Of a stretch of 64,000 bases of DNA, positions 55,239-63,905 are shown piece after piece. The position numbers and the translations under genes were made by a program. Source of the DNA: Acidobacteriota bacterium (GTDB lineage: Bacteria > Acidobacteriota > Blastocatellia > Chloracidobacteriales > JADJPF01); contig JACQZQ010000012.1 of the NCBI GenBank assembly GCA_016213785.1, forward strand, positions 36,810 through 100,809, given 5' to 3'. The notes under the pieces are model-generated. The model searched no databases. It had not been told where the DNA came from and saw only the letters and a program-made list of their open reading frames with translations. The first letter of the stretch is position 1, and each line of letters opens with the position of its first letter.

Positions 55239-56306
55239 ATGCGCAAACTGCTAGTATTTTTGATAGTACTTTTTTCAAGTCTAACAATCACTCAAGCTCA
55301 AAATAAAACCCCAGAATCAAGTATTTTTACTGTTCAAGAGGTTGCTCCTCAAATTTGGGCTTTAATTGTTAAACCTACTTCTAATGTTCCAGCAATTTCT
55401 AATACAGCTTTTTTTACAGTTGGAGATCGTGTTGCTATTGTAGATTCACACTTTACACCTGCTGCTGCTCGTGAAGCAGCAAGACTTGTAAAAATAGTAA
55501 CTGGAAATAAGCCTATACATTACTTAATTAATACTCATTGGCACCCAGACCATGTACAAGGAAATAGTACCTACTCTTCCTTATTCCCCCAAGCAATTAA
55601 CATAATTGCTCATACAAACACTAGACGTGATATTCAAGAAAAAGAAATCCCAAGCATAAAAGAAACACAAGAAGAATTAGTTAAAGAAATTAAAGAACTA
55701 CAAGACCAACTTAAAAATGGCAAAGATGAAAAAGGCGTTGATCTAACAGCAGAAAAACGCCAGGAAGTAGAAAAAAACTTACAACAAAGTAAAGATTTAC
55801 AAGTAGACCTAGAAAATCTAGAAATCACTCTACCTAATGTTACTTTTGATAAAAGTCTATTTTTACATGGTGAAAATCGTGAAGTTCAAGTACTCTACTT
55901 TGGCCGAGGTCATACAGAAGGAGATGTTGTAATCTTTTTGCCTAAAGAAGGTATCTTAATAACAGGAGATTTACTAACAGGTGCTCTTCCCTTTGTTGGG
56001 CAAGATGCCCATCCCGAAGATTGGGGACAAACCCTTGAAGGTGTAGAAAAATTAAATGTTTCTCGTATAATCCCCGGTCATGGTCAAGTCCAAGAAAGCA
56101 AAGAAAGAGTAACTTTCTTAAAAGAGTTTATGTTTGATATGGTCAAAGCTGTAAAAGAACAAATTGCAGCAGGTAAAAGTAAAGAAGATACTATTAAAAT
56201 AGTAAAAACTGCATTAGCTGAAAAGCATGCTAAAAAATTTAGTAATTTTGAAAGATCTTCAAACTCAGCTATTGATCGCACTTACGCTAGGTTAAGCGGG
56301 AAATAG
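55239..56306 (+). CDS. Secreted metallo-beta-lactamase-fold hydrolase
   Basis: 355 residues with a signal peptide (cleavage near TQAQN). The metal ligands are complete: NTHWHPDHVQGN gives His100, His102, Asp104 and His105, then His225 (GRGHTEGDV), Asp244 (TGDLL) and His281 (IPGHGQV). A charged helical insert at about 132-193 separates the first and second halves, which is unusual for small MBLs. The context does not define a substrate; the family includes quinoprotein-relay-like and class B beta-lactamase-like enzymes. AAGGATT stands before the ATG. Confidence 0.85.
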   Translation: MRKLLVFLIVLFSSLTITQAQNKTPESSIFTVQEVAPQIWALIVKPTSNVPAISNTAFFTVGDRVAIVDSHFTPAAAREAARLVKIVTGNKPIHYLINTHWHPDHVQGNSTYSSLFPQAINIIAHTNTRRDIQEKEIPSIKETQEELVKEIKELQDQLKNGKDEKGVDLTAEKRQEVEKNLQQSKDLQVDLENLEITLPNVTFDKSLFLHGENREVQVLYFGRGHTEGDVVIFLPKEGILITGDLLTGALPFVGQDAHPEDWGQTLEGVEKLNVSRIIPGHGQVQESKERVTFLKEFMFDMVKAVKEQIAAGKSKEDTIKIVKTALAEKHAKKFSNFERSSNSAIDRTYARLSGK

Positions 56307-56309
56307 TAC

Positions 56310-56336
56310 TTAGGAGGCATAATTTATGCCTCCTAA
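56310..56336. terminator. Perfect hairpin after the MBL gene
   Basis: A 13-bp arm TTAGGAGGCATAA meets its complement almost without a loop. It lies 3 bp after the MBL stop. The T run is weak. It separates the + strand series from tRNA-Sec. Confidence 0.6.
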
Positions 56337-56517
56337 ATTAGGTTATCTTATAGTTAACACTAGGTTTCTACATCGATTTAATAAAAGGCTGCAACCACAT
56401 TGCTAACTTTACTGCAACGCGACCATGCATCCGTACTTATATATGTGCATTTATGTACATTTGATTTTTATAAGCGGCTGAATAAAAAACTTGGTGACTG
56501 TAAACTATTGAAAATAA

Positions 56518-56615
56518 TGGCGGAGATGTGTAGGAATCGAACCCACCCAGGCCAAGCATACTTGACCCACTACAGATTTGAAGTCTGCGGAAACCACCAG
56601 GCCCCATTCATCTCC
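56518..56615 (-). tRNA. selC: tRNA-Sec (anticodon TCA)
   Basis: Read on the minus strand the gene starts GGAGATGA and ends with CATCTCC, discriminator G and an encoded CCA. The anticodon arm CAGA-CTTCAAA-TCTG carries TCA, which reads UGA. A long variable arm (GGTCAAG-TATG-CTTGGCC, 7 bp with one wobble) and a T arm with GGTTCGATTCC follow. Length about 98 nt. The long variable arm plus UCA anticodon identify selenocysteine tRNA. SelA, SelB and SelD are not in this window. No SECIS-bearing gene was recognised here. Confidence 0.93.
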
Positions 56616-56701
56616 AAATCTGTTATAAAAGTTTTTCCCTGCTTTGTAAATCTGCAAAGCCTGAATTTTTATTTATTTTCTTGAGGATTAATTTATTTTT
56701 A

Positions 56702-57613
56702 CTAAGGAATAATCACTGGTAAGCAATGTTTAAGTATTTCAATTTTTAATGGGGTCTCTTCTAAATATTCTCCATCTCCATAGAGTTCTAATGTATTTTC
56801 AATAGACTCAACTTCTGCTTTTTTAGTGCGGATATACTCAATATAAGGGTGTCCAAGATGTGTACCGCGTAAAACTTTTGGAAAGTTAATTATAAGTTTT
56901 ATTTTTGACATCTCTTTTAAGATACAAATATCTAATAAACCATCATTTACTTCTGCAATAGGGGTTATAAACATTCCTCCACCATAAGCTTGCCCATTAC
57001 TAATTGCAGCAAGCATAATTTTGCCTTCATAAATACCACCATCATAAGTAATTTTTACTTTCTTTGCTTTATACCTAATTAAGGCTCTTAATACAGAATA
57101 ACCATAGACAAAAACTGCTGGTAGCCATCCGCCTTTAAGTTTTGTTTCATTAGCTAGTTTAGTGGCTTCAGAATCAAAGCCTACACCAGCAACACCTATA
57201 TAAAAGTTTTTACCCGTGTAAGCAACATCTGTAAGTTGTCTTTTGCCAGCGAGTAAGATTTCACAAGCAGTTTTTGGATCTGTAGGAATTTTTAAGGTTC
57301 GTGCTATATCATTACCACGCCCTAAAGGAATAATACCTAAAGCAGTTTTTTTATTATTTTTTTCCTGAATCAACGTTTTAACAATTCCTGTTAAAACATA
57401 ATGAATAGTGCCATCGCCCCCAACGGCAGTTACAACATCATAGCCATCTTTAGTAGCACTTGCAGCAAGTTCTACTAAATCATCTTGAGAGCGACTTTCG
57501 ACATATTCTAGAGAATGAACAGAATGATTAGCTAAAAGCTCTTTTAGTTGTGGAAGTAATTTTTTAGTTTTTCCACGACCTGAACTAGGGTTTACAATTA
57601 GCAAAACGCGCAT
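56702..57613 (-). CDS. Diacylglycerol kinase-family lipid kinase
   Basis: 303 residues of the DagK/YegS family. The nucleotide-binding GGDGT is at 65-69, preceded by VNPSSGRGK (7-15), and a later GRGNDIARTL is the usual LGRGNDxAR motif. The C-terminal beta-domain contains GFDSEATKLAN and DGLLDICIL. It phosphorylates diacylglycerol or a related lipid using ATP. It lies 21 bp after the giant TPR gene, so may be co-transcribed. Confidence 0.9.
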   Translation of the reverse strand: MRVLLIVNPSSGRGKTKKLLPQLKELLANHSVHSLEYVESRSQDDLVELAASATKDGYDVVTAVGGDGTIHYVLTGIVKTLIQEKNNKKTALGIIPLGRGNDIARTLKIPTDPKTACEILLAGKRQLTDVAYTGKNFYIGVAGVGFDSEATKLANETKLKGGWLPAVFVYGYSVLRALIRYKAKKVKITYDGGIYEGKIMLAAISNGQAYGGGMFITPIAEVNDGLLDICILKEMSKIKLIINFPKVLRGTHLGHPYIEYIRTKKAEVESIENTLELYGDGEYLEETPLKIEILKHCLPVIIP

Positions 57614-57634
57614 TAAAAATTTATCCTAATATTT

Positions 57635-60600
57635 TTAACTCCTATTTTCCTGAGGAGGATCGGTTTTATCATCATCCTCAACTTCATTAACTTCAATAGA
57701 ATCATATGATTCCATTTCTTCTTCAACAACTACTTTACGTTTATTAGGTTTTTCTTCACTTCCATCATAAAGCTGTGGGGCGGCTTGTCTTAACCCTACT
57801 TCTAGTTCTGCATCTAGGTCTTCTGCATCAGTTTCTAAAGAGTTATGTTCTTGTAGATGTTCTTCTTGTGATTGTGCAGAACGTTGACGTAAAGAAATAG
57901 AATATTCTTCATTAGCCGCACTTAAGTCTCCTTTACGATAAAGCGCCCGGCCTAGGTCTTGATGGGCTTCATGGTAGAATCCCTTTCTTTGTTCAATAGC
58001 ACGTCGATAAGAAGTAATTGCAGAATTAACATCCCCTGTACGAGAGTAGGCTTGGCCTAAATGGTAATAAGCCTCGGCATAATTGCCTTGTCGTTGCTCA
58101 ATAGCAGTATAAAAACAGCTAACAGCTTCATCTAAAAGCGTTTCACGGGCTAAGAGTTTTCCTAATTGGTAAAAAGCCTCAGGGAAATTATTTTTTTGCT
58201 GGCTAATAGCTAAGCGAAATTCTTTTATTGATTCTGAATACTGACCTACTGTTGTAAGAGCTAGACCCAAATTATAATGTGCTTTAGGAAATGTACCTTT
58301 TCTTTGCTCTATTGATAGTCGATATTCGCTAATGGCTTGTTCTGATTGGCCTTTATCAAATAAAACTCGGCCTAAATCGTGATGGGCTTCAGCAAACTCG
58401 CCCTTACGTTGTTCAATAGCAACCTTAAATTCTGTCATTGCTCCATCAATATCGCCCCGTTCATAGAGTGAGAGTCCAAGGCTACGATGTGTTTGAGGAT
58501 CATTATTATTAACTTTTAATACTTGCTTAAACGCTCCTATAGCTTCATCTTGCTGGCCTTTCCCGTAATAGACTAATCCTAAGTCATAATATGCATCAGG
58601 GTTATTATCTCCTTGTTTAATAGCCATTTGGTAGTAGTTTCTAGCAGCTTCTAAAGCGCCTTTACGAGCTAGTGCATTACCTAGGTTACGGTGTGCATCT
58701 GGGAAGAAAGGTTGTTGTTCAATAGCAACACGATATTCAGCTAATGCCCCGTCGATATTACCTTCAGCATAAAGAGCATTACCTAAATTATAATGAGTCA
58801 TAGGGCAACGGCCTTGGAATTGTGTTATTGCTATTTGGAAAGCGCCTATAGCCTCATTAACACGACCTAGTTCAAAAAGAACAGTACCCAAATTATGATA
58901 AGCGGTAGCAAAATTATTTGGTTGGAGTTTTACAGCCTTTTCTAAATGGCTTACGGCTTCTTCAGTCTTACCAATTTCTGAAAGTGCTATTCCAAGGTCA
59001 TGGTGGGCTTGTGGAAAATCTCCAGCTTGTTTTAAGGCTTGTTCATAACAATCAATTGCACCTGTTAGATCACTTATTTCATAAAGTGTTCGTCCTAGAT
59101 CATGGTAAGCATCTGGAAAATCTGGTTTTGTAGCAATTGCTTGACGATAGAAGGAAATAGCCTGTTTAACATCTCCTGCATCAGCAAGAGCACGACCTAG
59201 ACCATGAAGGGCTTCAGGTAAATCTCCAAGTTGTTGGAGTGCTGTTCGATAAGTAGAAATCGCAGAATCAAGATCCCCTTTATCATAAAAAGCTCGCCCT
59301 AAATCACAATGTGCTTCAGGGAATTTTTGTTGAAGTTTTACAGCCTCTTGAAGTTCTATAATTGAGCCATCTAATTGTCCAAGTTCATAGAGAACTCTTC
59401 CAAGCCTATAATGAGTCCAAGGTAGGTTTGGGTTTTGCTTTATAGAGGTTTGAAATTCTGTTACAGCTATTTCTCTTTGACCTGCACGGTGTAAGGCTAA
59501 ACCTAGGCTGTAATAAGCAGATGGAAACATTGGTTGTTGTTCAATTGCACGACGGAAAATTTGCTCTGCTTGGCTAAAATCTTCTTGCTGTAGTAAAACT
59601 AGGCCAAGGCTATAGTGGGCCTCAGGATATACACCATTTTGTTGAGATATAGCTTTACGATAAGACTCTATAGCATTTGCAAATTCGCCTTGAGCATTAA
59701 AGGCTGTTCCTAAACTATAGTAAGACTCTGGATAGCGTTTATCTGGTCGCTGTTCAATAGCTTTTTTATAAGACTCAACTGCATCAGGTAGAACACCTTG
59801 GGAATAGTAAGCAAGTCCAAGGTCATGGTAAGCTTCGGCATAATCACCTTTTCTCTGTTCAATTGCGGTAGTAAAAGCTTTTACAGCTTCTTCAAGTTGA
59901 CCATTTGCATAAAGTGCGCGTCCTAGATTACGGTAAGCTTTAGCATAAATAGGTTGGCAATCAATTGCGGCACGAAAAGCCTCTAAAGATTCTTTTAATT
60001 GGCCTGCATCAAATAGAGCTAAGCCTAAGTTATTATGTGCTTTAGCAAATTTTCCACTTCTTAATTGAATAGCTGTACGAAAAGATGCTACAGCATCTTC
60101 TAGGCGGCCTTGTCTATAAAGCACCATGCCTAGTTCATTATGGGCATCAGGAAAATTAGGCTGTTGTTTTACAGCAGATTGAAAAGCAGCTATTGCAGCA
60201 TCTAAATCCTCACCTGATACAAAAGTACGGCCAAGTTCATAATAGGCATCTGAAAAAACACCTCCTCTTTGCTCAATTGCAGTATTAAAAGCATTACTAG
60301 CATCAGATAGTTCACCACGATTATAAAGAGCACGACCAAGCTCTAGATAAGCACGAGGATAGCGTTCACTTTGATTAATAGCTATACGGTAGCATTCAAT
60401 GGCTAAATCTAGTTCACCTTTAGCAGAATAAGCTTCTCCTAGGTTATGATATGCCCAAGGGAATTTCTCTTCACTTTGTTCAATAGCTGTTCTAAGTGAA
60501 GCAACAGCTTGATCTAACATACCTTTACGTAAAAATGCTCTTCCTAAAGTATGATGACCTTCAGGATTTTCTGGTTGTAGTTCTAGGCTTGCGCCTAATT

Positions 60601-61321
60601 CTTGAATAGATTCATCAATTTGACCCGCAGAAAGAAGGGTTTTTCCTAATTCAGCGTGAGCTTCAGGAAATGGGCTTGTTCTTTGTTCAATAGAAAGACG
60701 TAAGGATTTAATAGCTTCTTCAGTATTACCTGCTTGAAATAAGACTTTTCCAAGTTCAAAGTAACTTTCAGGATTTGCACCACGTCTTTGTCCAATAGCT
60801 TGACGTAGGGCTTCAATAGCCGATGGTAAATCGCCTTTATGAGCCAAGGCTAAGCCTAGATTATGGTAGGCTTTAGGAAAATCACCTTGGCGTTGCTCAA
60901 TAGCTTTACGATGAGATGCAATTGCACCATCTAAATCACCTATGCGCATTAGAGCTATTCCTAGACTATGGTAAGACCAGGCATTTACCCCCTCACGCTG
61001 TTCAATAGCTTTACGATAAGCAGCTATAGCGTCATTTTGTAATCCTTTACGTGCTAAAGTTAACCCTAAATGATAATAACTATCTGGATTATTAGCTTGT
61101 TGTTCTAAAGAAGTACGATAAGAAGTTATTGCACCATCTAGATCGCCCATATCCGATAGTACTCTACCAAGGTTAAAATAAGCTTTTGAAAATTGTCCAT
61201 TACGTAGCTCTATCGCCTTATGATAAGCCTCTACAGCCTCTACAAATTCACCACGATTGTAATGACCTAAACCCTTTTCCAAATATCTTTGCGCAGTATT
61301 AGCAGTAACGTCGTTTTTCAC
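57635..61321 (-). CDS. Giant TPR-repeat protein
   Basis: 1228 residues, nearly all TPR units of 34-38 residues, about 32 in a row from residue ~8 to ~1150. The consensus reads A-Y-x-x-L-G-x-x-L-x-x-x-G-x-L-x-x-A-I-x-x-[YF]-R-x-A-I-E-Q-R-x-G-x-[FYN]-x-x. The regular E-Q-R or E-Q-[QP] joint and a 1-3 residue insert give a slightly longer period than classic TPR. The C-terminal ~75 residues are very acidic (EEEMESYD, EDDDKTD). The start is a GTG at 61321 with GAGGT 7 bp upstream. A soluble superhelical scaffold is likely; no enzyme domain. Confidence 0.88.
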   Translation of the reverse strand: MKNDVTANTAQRYLEKGLGHYNRGEFVEAVEAYHKAIELRNGQFSKAYFNLGRVLSDMGDLDGAITSYRTSLEQQANNPDSYYHLGLTLARKGLQNDAIAAYRKAIEQREGVNAWSYHSLGIALMRIGDLDGAIASHRKAIEQRQGDFPKAYHNLGLALAHKGDLPSAIEALRQAIGQRRGANPESYFELGKVLFQAGNTEEAIKSLRLSIEQRTSPFPEAHAELGKTLLSAGQIDESIQELGASLELQPENPEGHHTLGRAFLRKGMLDQAVASLRTAIEQSEEKFPWAYHNLGEAYSAKGELDLAIECYRIAINQSERYPRAYLELGRALYNRGELSDASNAFNTAIEQRGGVFSDAYYELGRTFVSGEDLDAAIAAFQSAVKQQPNFPDAHNELGMVLYRQGRLEDAVASFRTAIQLRSGKFAKAHNNLGLALFDAGQLKESLEAFRAAIDCQPIYAKAYRNLGRALYANGQLEEAVKAFTTAIEQRKGDYAEAYHDLGLAYYSQGVLPDAVESYKKAIEQRPDKRYPESYYSLGTAFNAQGEFANAIESYRKAISQQNGVYPEAHYSLGLVLLQQEDFSQAEQIFRRAIEQQPMFPSAYYSLGLALHRAGQREIAVTEFQTSIKQNPNLPWTHYRLGRVLYELGQLDGSIIELQEAVKLQQKFPEAHCDLGRAFYDKGDLDSAISTYRTALQQLGDLPEALHGLGRALADAGDVKQAISFYRQAIATKPDFPDAYHDLGRTLYEISDLTGAIDCYEQALKQAGDFPQAHHDLGIALSEIGKTEEAVSHLEKAVKLQPNNFATAYHNLGTVLFELGRVNEAIGAFQIAITQFQGRCPMTHYNLGNALYAEGNIDGALAEYRVAIEQQPFFPDAHRNLGNALARKGALEAARNYYQMAIKQGDNNPDAYYDLGLVYYGKGQQDEAIGAFKQVLKVNNNDPQTHRSLGLSLYERGDIDGAMTEFKVAIEQRKGEFAEAHHDLGRVLFDKGQSEQAISEYRLSIEQRKGTFPKAHYNLGLALTTVGQYSESIKEFRLAISQQKNNFPEAFYQLGKLLARETLLDEAVSCFYTAIEQRQGNYAEAYYHLGQAYSRTGDVNSAITSYRRAIEQRKGFYHEAHQDLGRALYRKGDLSAANEEYSISLRQRSAQSQEEHLQEHNSLETDAEDLDAELEVGLRQAAPQLYDGSEEKPNKRKVVVEEEMESYDSIEVNEVEDDDKTDPPQENRS

Positions 61322-61436
61322 AATGTTTACCTCGGTGATTTATTTAATGTATTACTTTTAAGCGGGAAATTGTAAATTGAATTCTAGTAAATATTTTGTT
61401 TCTACATTATCTGCCAAAATTAGAAAAAATAACAGC

Positions 61437-62156
61437 TTAATAATTCGCCGTTATCCAACCAATTTTTATTAAATAGTTATACCCAACTACCATATTAGGG
61501 AGCAACCATTTAGGAGTAAAATTAGCAAATAAGGTGCTAAGTATCCCATGTGATATTGCAATAGCATAAAGATTTTGAGCCTTTTGAAAGCTATATGCCC
61601 AAAGAAAACCTACAACTAAAGTTGCTATGGTTAATGCAGGGTTTGGTAGGTGAACTAAAGCAAAAATAATTGCTGTTAAACTTATGCTTAACCATCCTTT
61701 ACCAAAAACTACTTGTAAACGCTTATTAATAATACTTTGCAATAAATATTGTTGTACTAAAGCCCAAAAAGGTATTCCTAAGAACTGCCATATCATTTTA
61801 GATTTAATATGAACTGTGCCTAAGTTAATACCTACTGTAATAACTATGAAGGATAATAAGAAAACAGGTAGAGTAAGAATGCCTATAGCTTGCCAAAAAT
61901 TTTCTTTACCAAAACCAAGGTCTACAAAAGTTTCTTCATAACTTAAATGAGAAAAAATTGTTACACTAAATAAAGCTGTAATTATTGATACACTAGCAAA
62001 AAAACGTAAGTTTGCTGATAGATCATACCTTGAAGGTAATACCCAAGCCATTAAAAAGAAAAAAAATATTATTAATAAGACCTGGCTTGCTGCTGATAGC
62101 CTGTCTATTTTTTGGCTTTGTTCTAGAGTAACTGTTTTATTTCCTAAACAACTCAT
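61437..62156 (-). CDS. CPBP-family intramembrane protease-like protein
   Basis: 239 residues with about six helices. Motif 2 (IIFALVHLPNP, His169) and motif 3 (AIAISHGILS, His203) of the CPBP/CAAX protease family are present. Motif 1, normally E-E-x-x-F-R, is replaced by VQQYLLQSIINKRL (Gln135-Gln136). A subfamily with Q-Q in this position exists by memory, so loss of the glutamates may be ancestral and the protein may not cut peptides. It lies 24 bp after the M28 peptidase gene in the same direction. Confidence 0.75.
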   Translation of the reverse strand: MSCLGNKTVTLEQSQKIDRLSAASQVLLIIFFFFLMAWVLPSRYDLSANLRFFASVSIITALFSVTIFSHLSYEETFVDLGFGKENFWQAIGILTLPVFLLSFIVITVGINLGTVHIKSKMIWQFLGIPFWALVQQYLLQSIINKRLQVVFGKGWLSISLTAIIFALVHLPNPALTIATLVVGFLWAYSFQKAQNLYAIAISHGILSTLFANFTPKWLLPNMVVGYNYLIKIGWITANY

Positions 62157-62180
62157 AACTTATATCTATTTTTTATAGTC

Positions 62181-63797
62181 TTAGTTTGACTTTTCTTTCC
62201 AACGATCTATTACTAAACGTTTTTCTAAGTTAGAAACTCTCCAAGCTGTTGCATAAATTAAGCGTGAAATACGTGTAAGCTTTTCAAAATCTATTTTCTC
62301 TATTGTATCAGTTGATCGATGATAATCTGAATGTAGTCCTGTAAAATAAAAGATTATAGGTATCCCTTTTTTAGCATAATTATAATGATCACTACGATAG
62401 AAAAGACGACTAGGATGGTTTTCAGCATTATATGTATAATTTATACGTAACCCTGTTATTTCTGAGTTAGTTTGCTCACTAAGCTTATGTAATTCACTAC
62501 TATGTTTATCAGAACCAATTAAATAAAGAGAATCTTTATCTGTTAATTCTCTATCCATTAATGCAGAGTTCTTTTCAGTACGACTACGACCAATCATATC
62601 AGCATTTAGATTTACAACTATAGATTCAAGTGATACAAGAGGCTCAATATCAGTAAAATAATGTGAGCCATATAGCCCTATTTCTTCAGCAGTATGAAAA
62701 ACTATTAAAATAGAGCGTTTTGGAGGAGTTAGGCTAAGGATTCTAGCAATAGTTAAAATGGCTGAAGTGCCTGAAGCATCATCATCCGCACCACAAAAAA
62801 CTTGTTTACCCTCAGATTTTATATGATCATAATGAGCGCTTAGTAGTACATATTCTTGCTTAAGCTTTGGGTCAGTTCCTTCAAAAATAGCTGCTACATT
62901 TTGTGTTTTTTTAGTAACAGTATTTGAGACAAGCTTTAAGTCAATAGATAGAGGTAATGTAGCTTGTGTATGTTCTTTACCAGCTAATTCAATATTAAAA
63001 AAATCTTCTATACTTAAGTTAATTGTCCCTAGTAATGTTTTGGCAAGCTCTAAGCCAATTTCTACCTCTATTTCTTGATTTATTAGTAGTTTACTCTCTC
63101 CTGGTTTAGCCATTTGAAAGAGGTCTTCATTTTCTATACTTGGATTACCTCTTATTCGGCTTGAGTCATCTTGAGGTAGGAAAAGTACAGCTTTTGCTCC
63201 ATGTGCAAAGGCTGCTCCTGCTCCATATTGATCAGAGTTTACTTCTCTAGAAAGAGATTTAGGAATAGTTGAACTAACTAAAACAATTTTGTCTTTTACA
63301 TCAAGTTTTGCATAGTCATCTTGTTGAGGAAGAGAGATTCCATAGCCAACAAAAACCACTGGAGCAGTTATACTAAAAGAAACTGCGGATGGAGTAAAAA
63401 AGTCTTTACCATAAGTAAAATTGGAGGATGGAGCTAAATTTGTGTTATTTGTAATAATTTTTAGCTGAGAGTTCTTTACATCAATAAAATTAGCAAAAAA
63501 TTCTATATTTTGAAAAAATTCTCCTCCTTTAGCAGCACCACGATAACCAAAGGATTCTAACTGACTAGCAAGATATCTAGCAGCTATACGATTGCCATCG
63601 CTAAAACTATAGCGTCCACCTAGCTCTGGAGAAGCTAAAAAAGAAAGGTGCATTCTTAATTCACGTTCAGTAATTGCAGCTAAGTTATTTGTAGGAACTG
63701 CTGGTAAACTACGAGTCCTTGCAACAACATCATTTATTAGTAACTGAAAAATTAATAGTAAAACTGGTACAAGTTTTTGTAAAAAAATTTTTTGCAT
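62181..63797 (-). CDS. Secreted M28-family metallopeptidase with PA domain
   Basis: 538 residues with a signal-like N-terminus. A PA insert is at about 140-230 (VVFVGYGISLP, KDKIVLVSS). The peptidase part has zinc ligands in LSAHYDHI (His322) and GADDDASG (Asp338), the catalytic pair TAEEIG (Glu371-Glu372), ADMIGR (Asp400) and HSDYHRSTDT (His493). These are the ligands of the M28 (aminopeptidase Y/PSMA-like) family. It should remove N-terminal residues from peptides outside the cytoplasm. Five tandem 11-bp repeats abut its start codon. Confidence 0.9.
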   Translation of the reverse strand: MQKIFLQKLVPVLLLIFQLLINDVVARTRSLPAVPTNNLAAITERELRMHLSFLASPELGGRYSFSDGNRIAARYLASQLESFGYRGAAKGGEFFQNIEFFANFIDVKNSQLKIITNNTNLAPSSNFTYGKDFFTPSAVSFSITAPVVFVGYGISLPQQDDYAKLDVKDKIVLVSSTIPKSLSREVNSDQYGAGAAFAHGAKAVLFLPQDDSSRIRGNPSIENEDLFQMAKPGESKLLINQEIEVEIGLELAKTLLGTINLSIEDFFNIELAGKEHTQATLPLSIDLKLVSNTVTKKTQNVAAIFEGTDPKLKQEYVLLSAHYDHIKSEGKQVFCGADDDASGTSAILTIARILSLTPPKRSILIVFHTAEEIGLYGSHYFTDIEPLVSLESIVVNLNADMIGRSRTEKNSALMDRELTDKDSLYLIGSDKHSSELHKLSEQTNSEITGLRINYTYNAENHPSRLFYRSDHYNYAKKGIPIIFYFTGLHSDYHRSTDTIEKIDFEKLTRISRLIYATAWRVSNLEKRLVIDRWKEKSN

Positions 63798-63852
63798 AAA
63801 TAGCTCTCAAATATTTCTTAAATATTTCTTAAATAGCTCTTAAATAGCTCTT
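63798..63852. repeat. Five tandem 11-bp repeats at the M28 gene start
   Basis: Units AAATAGCTCTC, AAATATTTCTT (twice) and AAATAGCTCTT (twice) run from 63798 to 63852 with no gap. On the minus strand each unit carries a purine-rich AAGAG, GAGAG or AAGAAA core that could serve as a ribosome-binding site, the nearest ending 7-8 bp before the ATG at 63797. Confidence 0.75.
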
Positions 63853-63885
63853 AAATGTTTTTATCATAAATCTCCTGCAAGGAAA

Positions 63886-63905
63886 CCCACGACTTTAGGC
63901 GTGGG
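63886..63905. repeat. IS200/IS605-type terminal hairpin near the window edge
   Basis: CCCACGACTTTAGGCGTGGG folds with a CCCACG/CGTGGG stem. It is followed by AGGAATTGC, matching the left-end flank of the element at 46.6-48.5 kb. A frame of 23 hydrophobic residues on the minus strand ends at 63929 and runs off the right edge, but shows no TnpA text. It is a solo remnant or the end of a second element. Confidence 0.55.

Noticed and set aside
56400..56684. 94-residue open frame overlapping tRNA-Sec
   Set aside because: It crosses the tRNA gene and has no family resemblance or start signal.
57635..61321. Regular repeats as a possible CRISPR array
   Set aside because: The repeats are protein-coding TPR units in one long frame, with no constant DNA repeat or spacers. 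No CRISPR array was seen anywhere in the window.
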